This document shows, one piece after another, positions 8,660-16,786 of a DNA stretch of 43,092 nucleotides (position 1 is the stretch's first letter; the number at the start of each line of letters is the position of its first letter). The notes below the pieces were generated by a model that was not told where the DNA came from, ran no database searches, and worked only from the letters and a program-made list of their open reading frames with translations. Source of the DNA: Carthagonibacter sp032251515 (lineage in GTDB: Bacteria > Gemmatimonadota > Gemmatimonadetes > Palauibacterales > Palauibacteraceae); the NCBI GenBank assembly GCA_032251515.1, contig JAVVDU010000021.1:1-43092 (forward strand), read 5' to 3'. Both the position numbers and the translations under genes were made by a program.

Positions 8660-10746
8660 CCGCCCGCCGCCGCGCGCGCGGCGGGCTCCTCGTCCCGGAC
8701 CTCGATGTCGGGCGGCGGCGGCTCGCCTCCCGAGCCCGTCAGGTAGTGCTCCAGCCAGCGCAGGCTGCGGAGGTTGTAATCGAGACGGGCGGCGGCGCGC
8801 CGGTTGCCGTGGCCCTCCCCGGGGTAGAGCACGAGACGCACCGGCGCCTCGCCGCGCAGCTTCACGTTCCGGTACATCTCGATGGACTGGTCGGTCGGAA
8901 CCCGCGGGTCCGCCGTACCGTGCAGGATGAGAAGCGGCGTCCGGGCGCTGTCGGCCCAGAAGATGGGGCTGCGCTCGAGGAACAGGTCCCAGTCCTCCCA
9001 GGGCCGGATCCGCTGGTGCACGAGGTGCATCTCTTCGGGAATGTCGCTCACCCCGTCCTTCGAGATGAGGTTGGCGATGCCGACGAACATCACCCCCGCC
9101 GCGAAGCGTCGCGAGTAGCGCGTCGAGAGCCACGCCGTGGCGTAGCCGCCGTACGAGCCGCCGGTCACCCCGACGCGGGCCGGGTCCGCGACGCCGTCTG
9201 CGATGAGGTGGTCCACCCCGTCCACGATGTCATCGAATTCCGCCCCGGCGAAGTCGCCGTGGTCGAGCATCGAGAACTCGACGCCGCGGCCGGTGCTGGC
9301 CCGGTAGTTCGGATAGAACACCGCGAACCCGCGGCCCGCCGATACCTGCCCGGGCGAGGAGTAGCCGGTGAGCCAGCCGTTCCGGTAATGCGACTCCGGG
9401 CCGCCGTGCACCACCACGATCAGGGGATGCGGGCCCGCCGGGCCGTCCACGGAATGGATGAGCAGCCCCTCGAGGTCGAGCCCGTCGCGCGCCGTCCACC
9501 GCACCGTCTCCTGGCGGCCGAGCGTCCGGCCGGCCAGCCACGGGTTCGAGTCCGTCATCCGGCTTGGCGTCTTCGCCTCGCGACCGAGCACGTACAGCTC
9601 GGCCGGGTGCGTAGCCGTGCTCCCGACGAGGGCGGTGACCGGCTCCCTGCCCCCCACCGACAGCTCCGTGAACGCGGCGACGCCCTGGGCGACGACCGTG
9701 CGACGCCCGGAGCCGTCCACCCGCACGCTGCCGACCTCGGTCTCCACGCCGAGATCGGCGACGTAGCGGACGGTTCGACCGTCGGTCCACGCGATGGACG
9801 ACACGTGGCCGGGAAGCCCGGGCAGCAGCTCGCGGGTGGTCCCGTCGGCGAGCCGCGCCACCATCAGGCGTCCCTCCTTCGGATCGTGGCGGCTCTCCGC
9901 CGCCACGTACGCCACGTGCGCCCCGTCGGGCGCCCAGGCCAGCTGCCCGAGCTTGCCGGGGTTCTCGACGCGCAGGAGGATCTCGCCGCTCCCCGCGTCC
10001 ACCACCCGGATGCGCCGTCGCATGTAACTGTCGTCCACGAGCGGCGTGGGGGCGAGGACGACGAGCAGGCGCGTCCCGTCGGGCGACCACGCGACGTGGG
10101 ATGCGTGGCCGTCGAGCGGCAGCATGCGGGGCGCCTCCGACCCGTCGGCCGGGGCCACCCACACGCGCGTGAACGGATCGTCCTCCTCGTAGATCTCCTG
10201 CCGGAACCCGAGATTCCGCAGCTCGATCCGCCGTTTCGGCTCGGGCTCCCGCGCCAGGAAGGCGATCCGGCGCCCATCCGGCGACACGTCGAAGGCCGAG
10301 ATGCCGGGGTCGTGTGACAGGACCCGGACCGCCTCGCCGCCCTCGAGGGGAATGCGGTAGAGGGAGGTCGCATCCTCGTCGCGCCGCGCCAGGAAGGCGA
10401 TCGATCCGCTGCCGGGCCACCACCGCACGTCCCGCACGTTCACGGTCCCGCCGACGTATTCGGTCGCGGTCCCGGACGCGACGTCCAGGACGTGCAGGCG
10501 GGACCACGCCGCGCCGTCGGGCTCGGTGAACGGATCGCGCGGCACCGACACGGTGAACGCCACGTGGCGCCCGTCGGGCGCCACCACCGCATCCGTGACG
10601 TTCCGCAGACGGGCCACGTCGTGCTCGTCGAGGGGCGGCGCCGCGTCCTGCGCGTGCCCCGTGGCCGGCATGACGGCCAGCGCCAGCCCCAGGACCGCCG
10701 CTCGCGTCCGCACCGCACTTCCACTTCCTCGCGTCATCGATCGCAT
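8656..10746 (-). CDS. Secreted S9-family prolyl oligopeptidase-type peptidase
   Basis: Encodes 696 aa. A signal peptide covers about residues 1-36 (ends GHAQ). The N-terminal half is a beta-propeller with repeated WSPDG/SPDGRRIAF-type blades (DpeptidylPeptidase IV / TolB-like). The C-terminal alpha/beta-hydrolase domain carries VHGGPES, the nucleophile in GGSYGGY (Ser531), Asp613 in HGTADPRVP and His646 in GEGHGNR. It is likely an exported dipeptidyl or acylaminoacyl peptidase. The ATG at 10746 is preceded by GAGGAGAAGGG; an open frame extends 130 codons upstream but looks non-coding. It is the first gene of a two-gene operon with the M14 peptidase. Confidence 0.95.
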   Translation of the reverse strand: MRSMTRGSGSAVRTRAAVLGLALAVMPATGHAQDAAPPLDEHDVARLRNVTDAVVAPDGRHVAFTVSVPRDPFTEPDGAAWSRLHVLDVASGTATEYVGGTVNVRDVRWWPGSGSIAFLARRDEDATSLYRIPLEGGEAVRVLSHDPGISAFDVSPDGRRIAFLAREPEPKRRIELRNLGFRQEIYEEDDPFTRVWVAPADGSEAPRMLPLDGHASHVAWSPDGTRLLVVLAPTPLVDDSYMRRRIRVVDAGSGEILLRVENPGKLGQLAWAPDGAHVAYVAAESRHDPKEGRLMVARLADGTTRELLPGLPGHVSSIAWTDGRTVRYVADLGVETEVGSVRVDGSGRRTVVAQGVAAFTELSVGGREPVTALVGSTATHPAELYVLGREAKTPSRMTDSNPWLAGRTLGRQETVRWTARDGLDLEGLLIHSVDGPAGPHPLIVVVHGGPESHYRNGWLTGYSSPGQVSAGRGFAVFYPNYRASTGRGVEFSMLDHGDFAGAEFDDIVDGVDHLIADGVADPARVGVTGGSYGGYATAWLSTRYSRRFAAGVMFVGIANLISKDGVSDIPEEMHLVHQRIRPWEDWDLFLERSPIFWADSARTPLLILHGTADPRVPTDQSIEMYRNVKLRGEAPVRLVLYPGEGHGNRRAAARLDYNLRSLRWLEHYLTGSGGEPPPPDIEVRDEEPAARAAAGG

Positions 10747-11032
10747 GCTTTCCCTTCTCCTCTTCACGGGGGTGCCACGGCCGATTCGGCCCCATGCGCT
10801 CGGAGTCGGCGGTCGCCGGTTCGCCGGGCGACGGGGCCGGCGGCGGTCCGTCACGCCCCTCTTTCGCTCAAGATCTCCGCAAGCTCCCCGTACGGGCCGC
10901 CGCGGGCAAGTCGCATCGGGACGGAGGACCTTGCCGGCCGGGCGCCGGGTCCGGATCGTGGCACGGGCGCACGGCGGCCGGGCCCGGCGGACCCGGATCC
11001 GCGAACTACGAGCGAAACGAGACGGTGTGGCC

Positions 11033-11752
11033 ATGAACAGCGAAACCGCGGACGCCTTCGGCGACGGAATCCACCTCCCGCCCACCCCGACGCTGCCGGT
11101 GGACGGCAGGAGCGAGCCCTTTCCCGTCGGCCGCATCTGGTGCGTCGGAAGAAACTACGCCGCGCACGCGCGCGAGATGGATGCGGAGGCGCCCCCCGCG
11201 CCCCCCTTCTTCTTCCTCAAGCCGGCGTCGGCGCTCGTCCCGCCGGGCGGGACGGTGCGCTACCCTCCCGAGACCGGCGAGCTGCACCACGAGGTCGAGC
11301 TCGTGGTCGCGCTCGGGCGGAGCGGATGGAACGTGCCGCCGGACGAAGCCGAGCACCTGGTGTTCGCCTACGGCGTCGGCCTCGACCTCACCCGCCGCGA
11401 CGCGCAGGCGCGCGCGAAGCGGGACGGGAAGCCGTGGGCCCTGGCCAAGGGCTTCGACGGCTCGGCCCCGTGCTCCGCGCTCGCCCCCACGGCCCGCATC
11501 GGCCATCCGTGCCGGGGCCGGATCGAGCTGTCGGTGGGAGGCGAGGTCCGGCAGCAGGGGGACCTGTCCGACCAGGTCTGGCCCGTGTCCGACGTGCTCG
11601 CCCACCTGTCGCGCATCGTCGAGCTGCAGCCCGGGGACCTCCTGTTCACGGGCACGCCGGCCGGGGTGGGCCCCCTCCGCCCGGGCGACCGGGTGGAGGC
11701 GGCCATCGAAGGCGTGGGACGGCTCGCGGTGCGTATCTCCCCGCCCCGCTGA
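11033..11752 (+). CDS. Fumarylacetoacetate hydrolase (FAH)-family protein
   Basis: Encodes 239 aa, similar in length to E. coli YcgM. Family motifs are clear: CVGRNYAAHAREM, FFFLKPASALVPPGG, the metal-binding stretch HHEVELVVALG, and the C-terminal GDLLFTGTPAGVGPL. Members hydrolyse or decarboxylate acylpyruvates and oxo-diacids of aromatic catabolism, using Mg2+ or Mn2+; the substrate here is unknown. The ATG at 11033 lacks a strong Shine-Dalgarno sequence. An in-frame upstream extension overlaps the divergent S9 gene and is GC-rich without similarity. The 286 bp between the two genes show no convincing promoter pair. Confidence 0.9.
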   Translation: MNSETADAFGDGIHLPPTPTLPVDGRSEPFPVGRIWCVGRNYAAHAREMDAEAPPAPPFFFLKPASALVPPGGTVRYPPETGELHHEVELVVALGRSGWNVPPDEAEHLVFAYGVGLDLTRRDAQARAKRDGKPWALAKGFDGSAPCSALAPTARIGHPCRGRIELSVGGEVRQQGDLSDQVWPVSDVLAHLSRIVELQPGDLLFTGTPAGVGPLRPGDRVEAAIEGVGRLAVRISPPR

Positions 11753-11771
11753 GGCCGGCGCGGGCCGCCAC

Positions 11772-11826
11772 CCGCTCACTCGAGCAGCCGTGCCGCCAGC
11801 CGCTCACTCGAGCAGCCGTGCCGCCA
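11772..11826. repeat. 27-bp tandem duplication spanning a stop codon
   Basis: The 27-bp sequence starting CCGCTCACTCGAGC occurs at 11772-11798 and again at 11800-11826, exact, with a period of 28 bp. The right copy contains the last codons and stop of the DCC-family gene. The left copy is an untranslated echo of them. Confidence 0.9.
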
Positions 11827-12220
11827 CCTCGGGATCGAGCGGCGCGCAGCGGTCGGCCTCGCCGAACCAGCGCCGGCGTCGCCGGGCTACGAACCGGTAC
11901 GCGGCGTCCCGCAGGGGGCGCGGGACGAGCAGCAGCACCGCCAGGAGCGGCCAGGGCGGGCGGAGACCGGCCGCGATGCGCAGCGCCGCCCCGCTTTCCG
12001 TCCACGCCCGCCCGCCGCGCACGAGCACTACGCTGTCGGCAGCGGCGGTCCGGTTCACCGCGGCCCCCGACAGCGCGGCGCGCCCGGCGGCCGAGTCGAG
12101 GAACGCGAGACGGAAGCGGCCGTGCGGGTCCCGGCGCGCGATCCAGCGCGCCGCGGCGTGGCACAGGCGGCAATCGCCGTCGAACAGGACGGTGCCTCCG
12201 CGAGGGTCCGTTCGGTTCAT
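11804..12220 (-). CDS. DCC-family thiol-disulfide oxidoreductase-like protein (DUF393)
   Basis: Encodes 138 aa. The family signature DGDCRLCH lies near the N-terminus (about residues 14-21), with the CxxC expected to be redox-active. A Trp/Pro-rich hydrophobic segment (about residues 88-100) precedes the basic stretch RRRRRWFG. The family is widespread and thioredoxin-like, but its physiological role is unsettled. The ATG at 12220 has AGG nine bases upstream. It is divergent from the first OPT transporter gene, 88 bp away. Its 3' end is duplicated just after the stop. Confidence 0.88.
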   Translation of the reverse strand: MNRTDPRGGTVLFDGDCRLCHAAARWIARRDPHGRFRLAFLDSAAGRAALSGAAVNRTAAADSVVLVRGGRAWTESGAALRIAAGLRPPWPLLAVLLLVPRPLRDAAYRFVARRRRRWFGEADRCAPLDPEVAARLLE

Positions 12221-12308
12221 GCCCGGAACCTGGGGCGACGTGGTTTGACGGGAAAGCGCCCGGCGGCGAACTTCGGCCGCTCACGCCGACCCTTGCCATG
12301 GAGCGCGC

Positions 12309-14276
12309 ATGTCCGGACGGTCCCTGCCCCCCACGGCCTACGAGCTGCGGCCCGGCGAGACGTTCGTTCCGCTCACCGCCGGCGAGTCGCTTTCCGAGTT
12401 CACGTTCAAGGCGGTCCTCACCGGCGCGATCCTCGGCGTCATCTTCGGGGCCGCCAACACCTACCTGGGGCTGAAGGCCGGTCTCACGATCAGCACCTCG
12501 ATCCCGGTGGCCGTGCTGTCGGTCGTCGCGTTCCGGCTGATGAGCGCGTTCGGACTGCGGCACTCGATCCTCGAGACGAACATGTCGCAGACGGTCGGTT
12601 CGGCCAGCTCCTCGGTGGCCTCCGGCGTCCTGTTCACGATTCCCGCCCTGTTCATCTGGGGACGGAACCCGGAGTGGATCCAGCTCACGCTGCTGGCGAT
12701 GAGCGGTGGGCTGATCGGCGTCCTCGCCATGGTCCCGCTGCGCCGGTACCTGATCCAGGGCGAGCACGGCCGCTTGCCGTACCCCGAGGGGATGGCCTGC
12801 GCCGAGGTGCAGGTGGCGGCCGAGGAGGGCGGAGAGCAGGCGTCCGGCGTGTTCTGGGGCATCGGCGCCGGCATGGCCTTCAAGCTGATCACCGACGGCC
12901 TGAAGCTCGTGCCGGGCACGTTCTCGCTGGGCCTGCCGCTCCGGGCCGGCCTGTCGGCCAGCGTGTCCCCCGCGCTGATCGGGGTCGGCTACATCCTCGG
13001 CATCCGGATCGCCACCGTGATGGTCGCCGGCGGTCTCCTCTCCGCCCTCGTGATCATCCCGGTGCTGCACGTCTGGGGCTCGGGGCTCACCGAGCCCCTG
13101 TTTCCCGAGACGGAGCTGCTGATCCGCGACATGTCGGCGCACGACCTGTGGAACCGTTACGTGCGCTACATCGGGGCCGGGGCCGTCGCCATGGGCGGGT
13201 TGATCACCCTGGTGCGCTCGGTGCCCACCATGGTGGAGTCGTTCCGGCTGGGAATCCGGCAGATCTCGAACAGCGCGGGAACCCGCGACGAGGACGTGGA
13301 CCGCACGGAGCGCGACCTGCCCTTCGGCACGGTGCTGAAGCTGGTCGGCCTGATCCTGCTCGTCCTGATCTTCGTGCCCGGGATCCTGGGCGAGCTGGAC
13401 TCGGTGCCCGTGCGGGCGATCGCCGCGGTCTGCGTGGCCCTGTTCGCCTTCTTCTTCGTCACGGTGAGCTCCCGGATCGTCGGCCTGGTGGGCGTCACCT
13501 CGAACCCGACGTCCGGGATGACGATCGCCACGCTCCTCGGGACGAGCCTCGTCTTCCTGCTGCTCGGCTGGACGGACATGGCGGGCAAGGCGACGGCCCT
13601 GATGGTCGGCACCGTGGTCTGCATCGCCGCGTCCATCGCGGGCGACACGTCGCAGGACCTCAAGACGGGCTTTATCCTCGGCGCCACCCCGCGCCGCCAG
13701 CAGATCGGCGAGCTGATCGGCGTGATCACGTCGGCCGGGGTCGTGTGCCTCGTGGTGATGCTGCTGCACGCCAACGTCGCGGGAGGGCTCGGCGGCGCCG
13801 AGCTGCCGGCCCCGCAGGCCGTGCTGATGAAGCTGGTGATCGACGGGGTGCTCGACCAGAACCTCCCGTGGGCCCTGATCCTGATCGGCATCGCGCTGGG
13901 CGGGCTCGCCGCGGTCGTCCGCGTCCCCGTGCTTCCGTTCGCCGTCGGCGTCTACCTGCCGCTGTCGACGATGGGGGCGGTGTTCGCCGGAGGCGTGCTG
14001 CGCTGGGCGCTGACCCGGCGACGGCCGGAGCACGAGTCGGAACGCCGACGGGAGCGGGGCGTCCTGTTCGGGTCGGGGCTGGTGGGCGGCGGTGGGCTGA
14101 CGGGCGTGCTGCTGGCCCTGTGGGTGGGTCTGCGGGGCGGCCGCCCGATCGAGGGCGTGCCGATCGACCTGCCCGGCGGAGTCGATACGATACTCGCCGC
14201 GGCCACGATCGCCGGCATCCTCGGCGTCACGGCGTGGTTCGTCCGCCGCTCCGGGGCCGGCCCGGAGATCGCCTGA
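12309..14276 (+). CDS. OPT-family oligopeptide transporter (first copy)
   Basis: Encodes 655 aa with about 15 hydrophobic segments. Family motifs include NTYLGLKAGLTISTSIP near residue 50, LPYPEGMACAEV near 157, SNPTSGMTIATLL near 398 and AGDTSQDLKTGFILGATP near 450. OPT proteins are secondary transporters of oligopeptides or metal-chelate complexes driven by protons; this one belongs to the prokaryotic type that imports peptides. The ATG at 12309 has GGAG upstream. A TTGACG at 12245-12250 has no good -10 partner. A second OPT gene lies at 16787, sharing the same motifs but clearly diverged. Confidence 0.95.
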   Translation: MSGRSLPPTAYELRPGETFVPLTAGESLSEFTFKAVLTGAILGVIFGAANTYLGLKAGLTISTSIPVAVLSVVAFRLMSAFGLRHSILETNMSQTVGSASSSVASGVLFTIPALFIWGRNPEWIQLTLLAMSGGLIGVLAMVPLRRYLIQGEHGRLPYPEGMACAEVQVAAEEGGEQASGVFWGIGAGMAFKLITDGLKLVPGTFSLGLPLRAGLSASVSPALIGVGYILGIRIATVMVAGGLLSALVIIPVLHVWGSGLTEPLFPETELLIRDMSAHDLWNRYVRYIGAGAVAMGGLITLVRSVPTMVESFRLGIRQISNSAGTRDEDVDRTERDLPFGTVLKLVGLILLVLIFVPGILGELDSVPVRAIAAVCVALFAFFFVTVSSRIVGLVGVTSNPTSGMTIATLLGTSLVFLLLGWTDMAGKATALMVGTVVCIAASIAGDTSQDLKTGFILGATPRRQQIGELIGVITSAGVVCLVVMLLHANVAGGLGGAELPAPQAVLMKLVIDGVLDQNLPWALILIGIALGGLAAVVRVPVLPFAVGVYLPLSTMGAVFAGGVLRWALTRRRPEHESERRRERGVLFGSGLVGGGGLTGVLLALWVGLRGGRPIEGVPIDLPGGVDTILAAATIAGILGVTAWFVRRSGAGPEIA

Positions 14277-14306
14277 ACGCCGGAGCGCGCAGCGCCGGCC
14301 ACGACC

Positions 14307-14346
14307 GCTGCCGTCCGGGAGCGCGGCCGCGCTCCCGGACGGCAGC
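14307..14346. terminator. Perfect 40-bp palindrome, bidirectional terminator
   Basis: The 40 bases from GCTGCCGTCC to GGACGGCAGC read identically on both strands. It would give an 18-bp stem with a 4-base loop. It lies 30 bp after the OPT stop and 5 bp after the stop of the convergent 29-aa gene, so it can end both transcripts. No U-tract follows, as is common in very GC-rich genomes. Confidence 0.7.
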
Positions 14347-14351
14347 CGGGC

Positions 14352-14441
14352 TCAGATGACGTTGGTCAGGAGCAGGATCACCAGCAGGATGATGATGAGG
14401 ATCATGTAGAGCTTCTTCCGACTCTTCCGTCCTTCCGTCAT
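14352..14441 (-). CDS. 29-aa single-span membrane miniprotein
   Basis: Encodes 29 aa: a basic head (MTEGRKSRKK) followed by one hydrophobic segment (about residues 11-25, rich in I and L) and a short tail (TNVI). An excellent ribosome binding site, GAAGGAGGG, ends about 6 nt before the ATG at 14441. The gene lies 97 bp after the FmdB-like gene on the same strand and ends at the 40-bp palindrome. The positive-inside rule predicts a cytoplasmic N-terminus. I know no named homologue. Ribosome binding site, size and terminator together make it a credible gene. Confidence 0.6.
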   Translation of the reverse strand: MTEGRKSRKKLYMILIIILLVILLLTNVI

Positions 14442-14537
14442 GACGCCCTCCTTCGGCCTCCCGACGAGTTCCCGCCCATTCGGACCGCTTCGGGTCCGTC
14501 CGGGGAGCGGGACAATCCGCGCGCCCGGCGCGCCGCG

Positions 14538-14708
14538 TCAGACCTTGGACTCCGTTTTCGCGAAGAACTCCGTGAACACCCTGCGGGTCCGCCCGCTGTC
14601 GCAATCCGGGCACTTCGGCGACTTCCGCCGTCGCTCGTGCTCCGAGATCGTCTCGCTCACCGTGAACTCGGCGCCGCAGTTCTCGCAGCGGTAATCGTAG
14701 ATCGCCAT
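14538..14708 (-). CDS. FmdB-family zinc ribbon protein
   Basis: Encodes 56 aa. It starts MAIYDYRCENCG, the hallmark of FmdB-type regulators, and has a second pair in CPDC; the four cysteines (CENC, CPDC) should bind one zinc. A basic stretch ERRRKSPK separates the pairs, and the tail is rich in charged residues. A near-perfect Shine-Dalgarno GGGAGGTGA precedes the ATG at 14708. The family was named from a putative regulator in Methylophilus, but its function remains unproven. It may share a transcript with the 29-aa gene downstream. Confidence 0.9.
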   Translation of the reverse strand: MAIYDYRCENCGAEFTVSETISEHERRRKSPKCPDCDSGRTRRVFTEFFAKTESKV

Positions 14709-14842
14709 GGGTCACCTCCCGGCCGCAGTATCACCTGGCCGCAGCGAACCGACGTGGCGTCAATCTAGCGGCGGCGCCGCGCCGCGAAAGACCGGACGTC
14801 TCCGGCCCGCGTCGGGTCCACGGCCCCGCGAGCCCGACCGTC

Positions 14843-14968
14843 TCACCGGATCTCCCGCCACAGGGGACGAAACCACCAGAAGTCGCCGAACACCCAGGCG
14901 AGGATCAGCCACGCGACGATCACCCAGACCCACAGCCCGAGGATCTCGCCCTTCTTCAGCGGCTGCAT
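14843..14968 (-). CDS. 41-aa tryptophan-rich membrane miniprotein
   Basis: Encodes 41 aa. After MQPLKKGE comes a hydrophobic segment (about residues 9-28) with six tryptophans across the protein plus a WW pair (FGDFWWF), and a basic tail (RPLWREIR). GGGAG lies about 5 nt before the ATG at 14968. It ends 134 bp before the FmdB-like gene on the same strand, so they may be co-transcribed. No homologue is known to me. The ribosome binding site and the coherent amphipathic composition support a real gene. Confidence 0.6.
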   Translation of the reverse strand: MQPLKKGEILGLWVWVIVAWLILAWVFGDFWWFRPLWREIR

Positions 14969-15132
14969 GCGCGCTCCCGCGCTCGAGTGGGACGTCGCAC
15001 GTCCAGGATCCGGGAAGGCCGCTCCCGGACCAACCTACACGAACCGACCGCCGCCCGGCAGGGCGCCCGGAGCGGGGCGGCGCGGAGATCACGCCGCCGC
15101 GCCGCGCCCGCCGCCCCGGGCCGTCCGGACCG

Positions 15133-16590
15133 TCAGTCGGCGAGACGCTCCAGGGTCGCCGTGACGACCCGCCAGAACGGTGCCACCGAGTCGATCCGCA
15201 CTCTCTCGTCCGGCGAGTGGGGAAACTCGATCTGCGGTCCGAACGAGATCATGTCCATGCCGGGGACCTTCTCGCCGATGATCCCGCACTCGAGGCCCGC
15301 ATGGACCGCCCCGACCTCCGGCTCCACACCCGTGACCTCACGGTGCACCGTCCGCATGACGCCCAGGAGCGGCGAGGAGGGATCGGGCTTCCAGCCGGGG
15401 TATCCGTCCTTTTCGGCCACCTCGGCCCCGACCAGCGCGCCGAGCGCCCGCAGGCGGCGCCGCACGGCGGCGAGGGCGGACATCACGGAGCTGCGGCTGC
15501 TCATCAGGACCGTCAGCCGCCCGTCGCCTTCCGACGCGACGGCCAGGTTGGTGCTCGTCTCCACGAGCCCCTCGATGTCGTCGCTCATCCGCAGCACGCC
15601 GAACGGGAGCGCCGCCAGGAGCGCCGTCGCGTCGGCCGTCGTCCCGGAGGTCCAGGCGTCGGCCGGGGCGCCGCCCCGCTCCACCGTCCAGGTCAGGCCG
15701 GGGTCGGAGGTCGCGAGCTCCGCGCCGGCCGCCGCCAGCTCGGCCTCGAGCAGCGCCGCCGCCTCGCCCGCATCCGCCGCGTCGACCACCGCCACCGCGT
15801 GCGCCTCGCGCGGAATCGCGTTGTGGGCGTTGCCGCCGGCGAGCGAGGCGACCCGCAGCGTCGGCACGGCCTCGAACGCGTGCCGGAGCGCCCGCGCGAC
15901 GATCGCGATCGCATTGCCGCGCTGCAGGTGGACGTCCACGCCCGAATGCCCGCCCTTCAGCCCCGCGACGCGGACCTCGAGGCCCTCCGCTCCGTCCGGC
16001 ACCGCCTCGCGGGCGACGGGCAGGTGGAGGTGCGTGTCCGCGCCGCCGGCACAGCCGATCGTCAGGACCGCCTCTTCTTCCGAATCCAGGTTGATCAGGG
16101 TGCGGCCGCGCAGCAGCTCGCCGTCGAGACCCGCTGCACCGGTGAGGCCCGTCTCCTCGTCGATCGTGAACAACAGCTCCAGCGGCCCGTGCGCGACGTC
16201 TTCCGCCTCCAGGAGGGCGAGCATCGCCGCGACGCCGATCCCGTTGTCCGAGCCGAGGGTCGTGCCGTCCGCCCGCAGCCACTCGCCGTCCCGTACCGGA
16301 CGGATCGCGTCGGCATCGAAGTCGAACTCCGTGTCCGAGTTCTTCTCCTGCACCATGTCGAGATGCGCCTGGAGCACCACGGCGGGAGCGTCCTCGCGTC
16401 CCGGGCGGGCGGGCTTGCGCACCACGACGTTGCCGGTCGCGTCGACTTCGTGCTCGAGCCCGTTCCGGCGGGCGATGGACAGCACGTGTTCGCGGGCCCG
16501 CTCCTCCCGGCGCGAACCGCGGGGAATCTCCAGGAGACGATCGAAGTGCGCCCACAGGGCGGACGGCTCCAGGTCGGATACGAAGGTCAT
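15133..16590 (-). CDS. pepD: Aminoacyl-histidine dipeptidase (M20C, PepD)
   Basis: Encodes 485 aa, the same length as E. coli PepD. The metal-binding motifs are present: LQAHLDMVQEKN (first zinc ligand and DMV), LGSDNGIGVAAMLALLE, the catalytic IDEETGLTGA, and GHSGVDVHLQRGNA. The C-terminal VHAGLECGIIGEK completes the site. The enzyme cleaves Xaa-His and other unusual dipeptides in the cytoplasm. The ATG at 16590 has AAGGA eight bases upstream; a longer open frame reaching 16788 is not supported. It lies between two OPT transporters and is divergent from the second one, 196 bp away. Confidence 0.97.
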   Translation of the reverse strand: MTFVSDLEPSALWAHFDRLLEIPRGSRREERAREHVLSIARRNGLEHEVDATGNVVVRKPARPGREDAPAVVLQAHLDMVQEKNSDTEFDFDADAIRPVRDGEWLRADGTTLGSDNGIGVAAMLALLEAEDVAHGPLELLFTIDEETGLTGAAGLDGELLRGRTLINLDSEEEAVLTIGCAGGADTHLHLPVAREAVPDGAEGLEVRVAGLKGGHSGVDVHLQRGNAIAIVARALRHAFEAVPTLRVASLAGGNAHNAIPREAHAVAVVDAADAGEAAALLEAELAAAGAELATSDPGLTWTVERGGAPADAWTSGTTADATALLAALPFGVLRMSDDIEGLVETSTNLAVASEGDGRLTVLMSSRSSVMSALAAVRRRLRALGALVGAEVAEKDGYPGWKPDPSSPLLGVMRTVHREVTGVEPEVGAVHAGLECGIIGEKVPGMDMISFGPQIEFPHSPDERVRIDSVAPFWRVVTATLERLAD

Positions 16591-16786
16591 CGTCGGTTCC
16601 TTCCCGTGCAGGTCGAAGCGCCACCGGGCGCCCGGGGCGGCGCGGGGGCCGCGGGGGGCACGGCTGGCGCAGGATGGTGGTGTCTGCCAGCTTGGGGGCA
16701 CGTTAGCGACGGAACGGCGGCGCGTCCACACGGGGCGGCCCGCCGGACCGGCTCCGACCGATTCCTCCGCTTCCACGGAGCGCCGC

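Noticed and set aside
6359..8746. Long plus-strand frame opposite the M14 peptidase gene
   Set aside because: Antisense shadow; the minus strand has a signal peptide and catalytic motifs.
10959..10973. TGGCACG upstream of the FAH-family gene as a sigma-54 promoter
   Set aside because: The -12 element is CACG where TTGC is required at the correct spacing.
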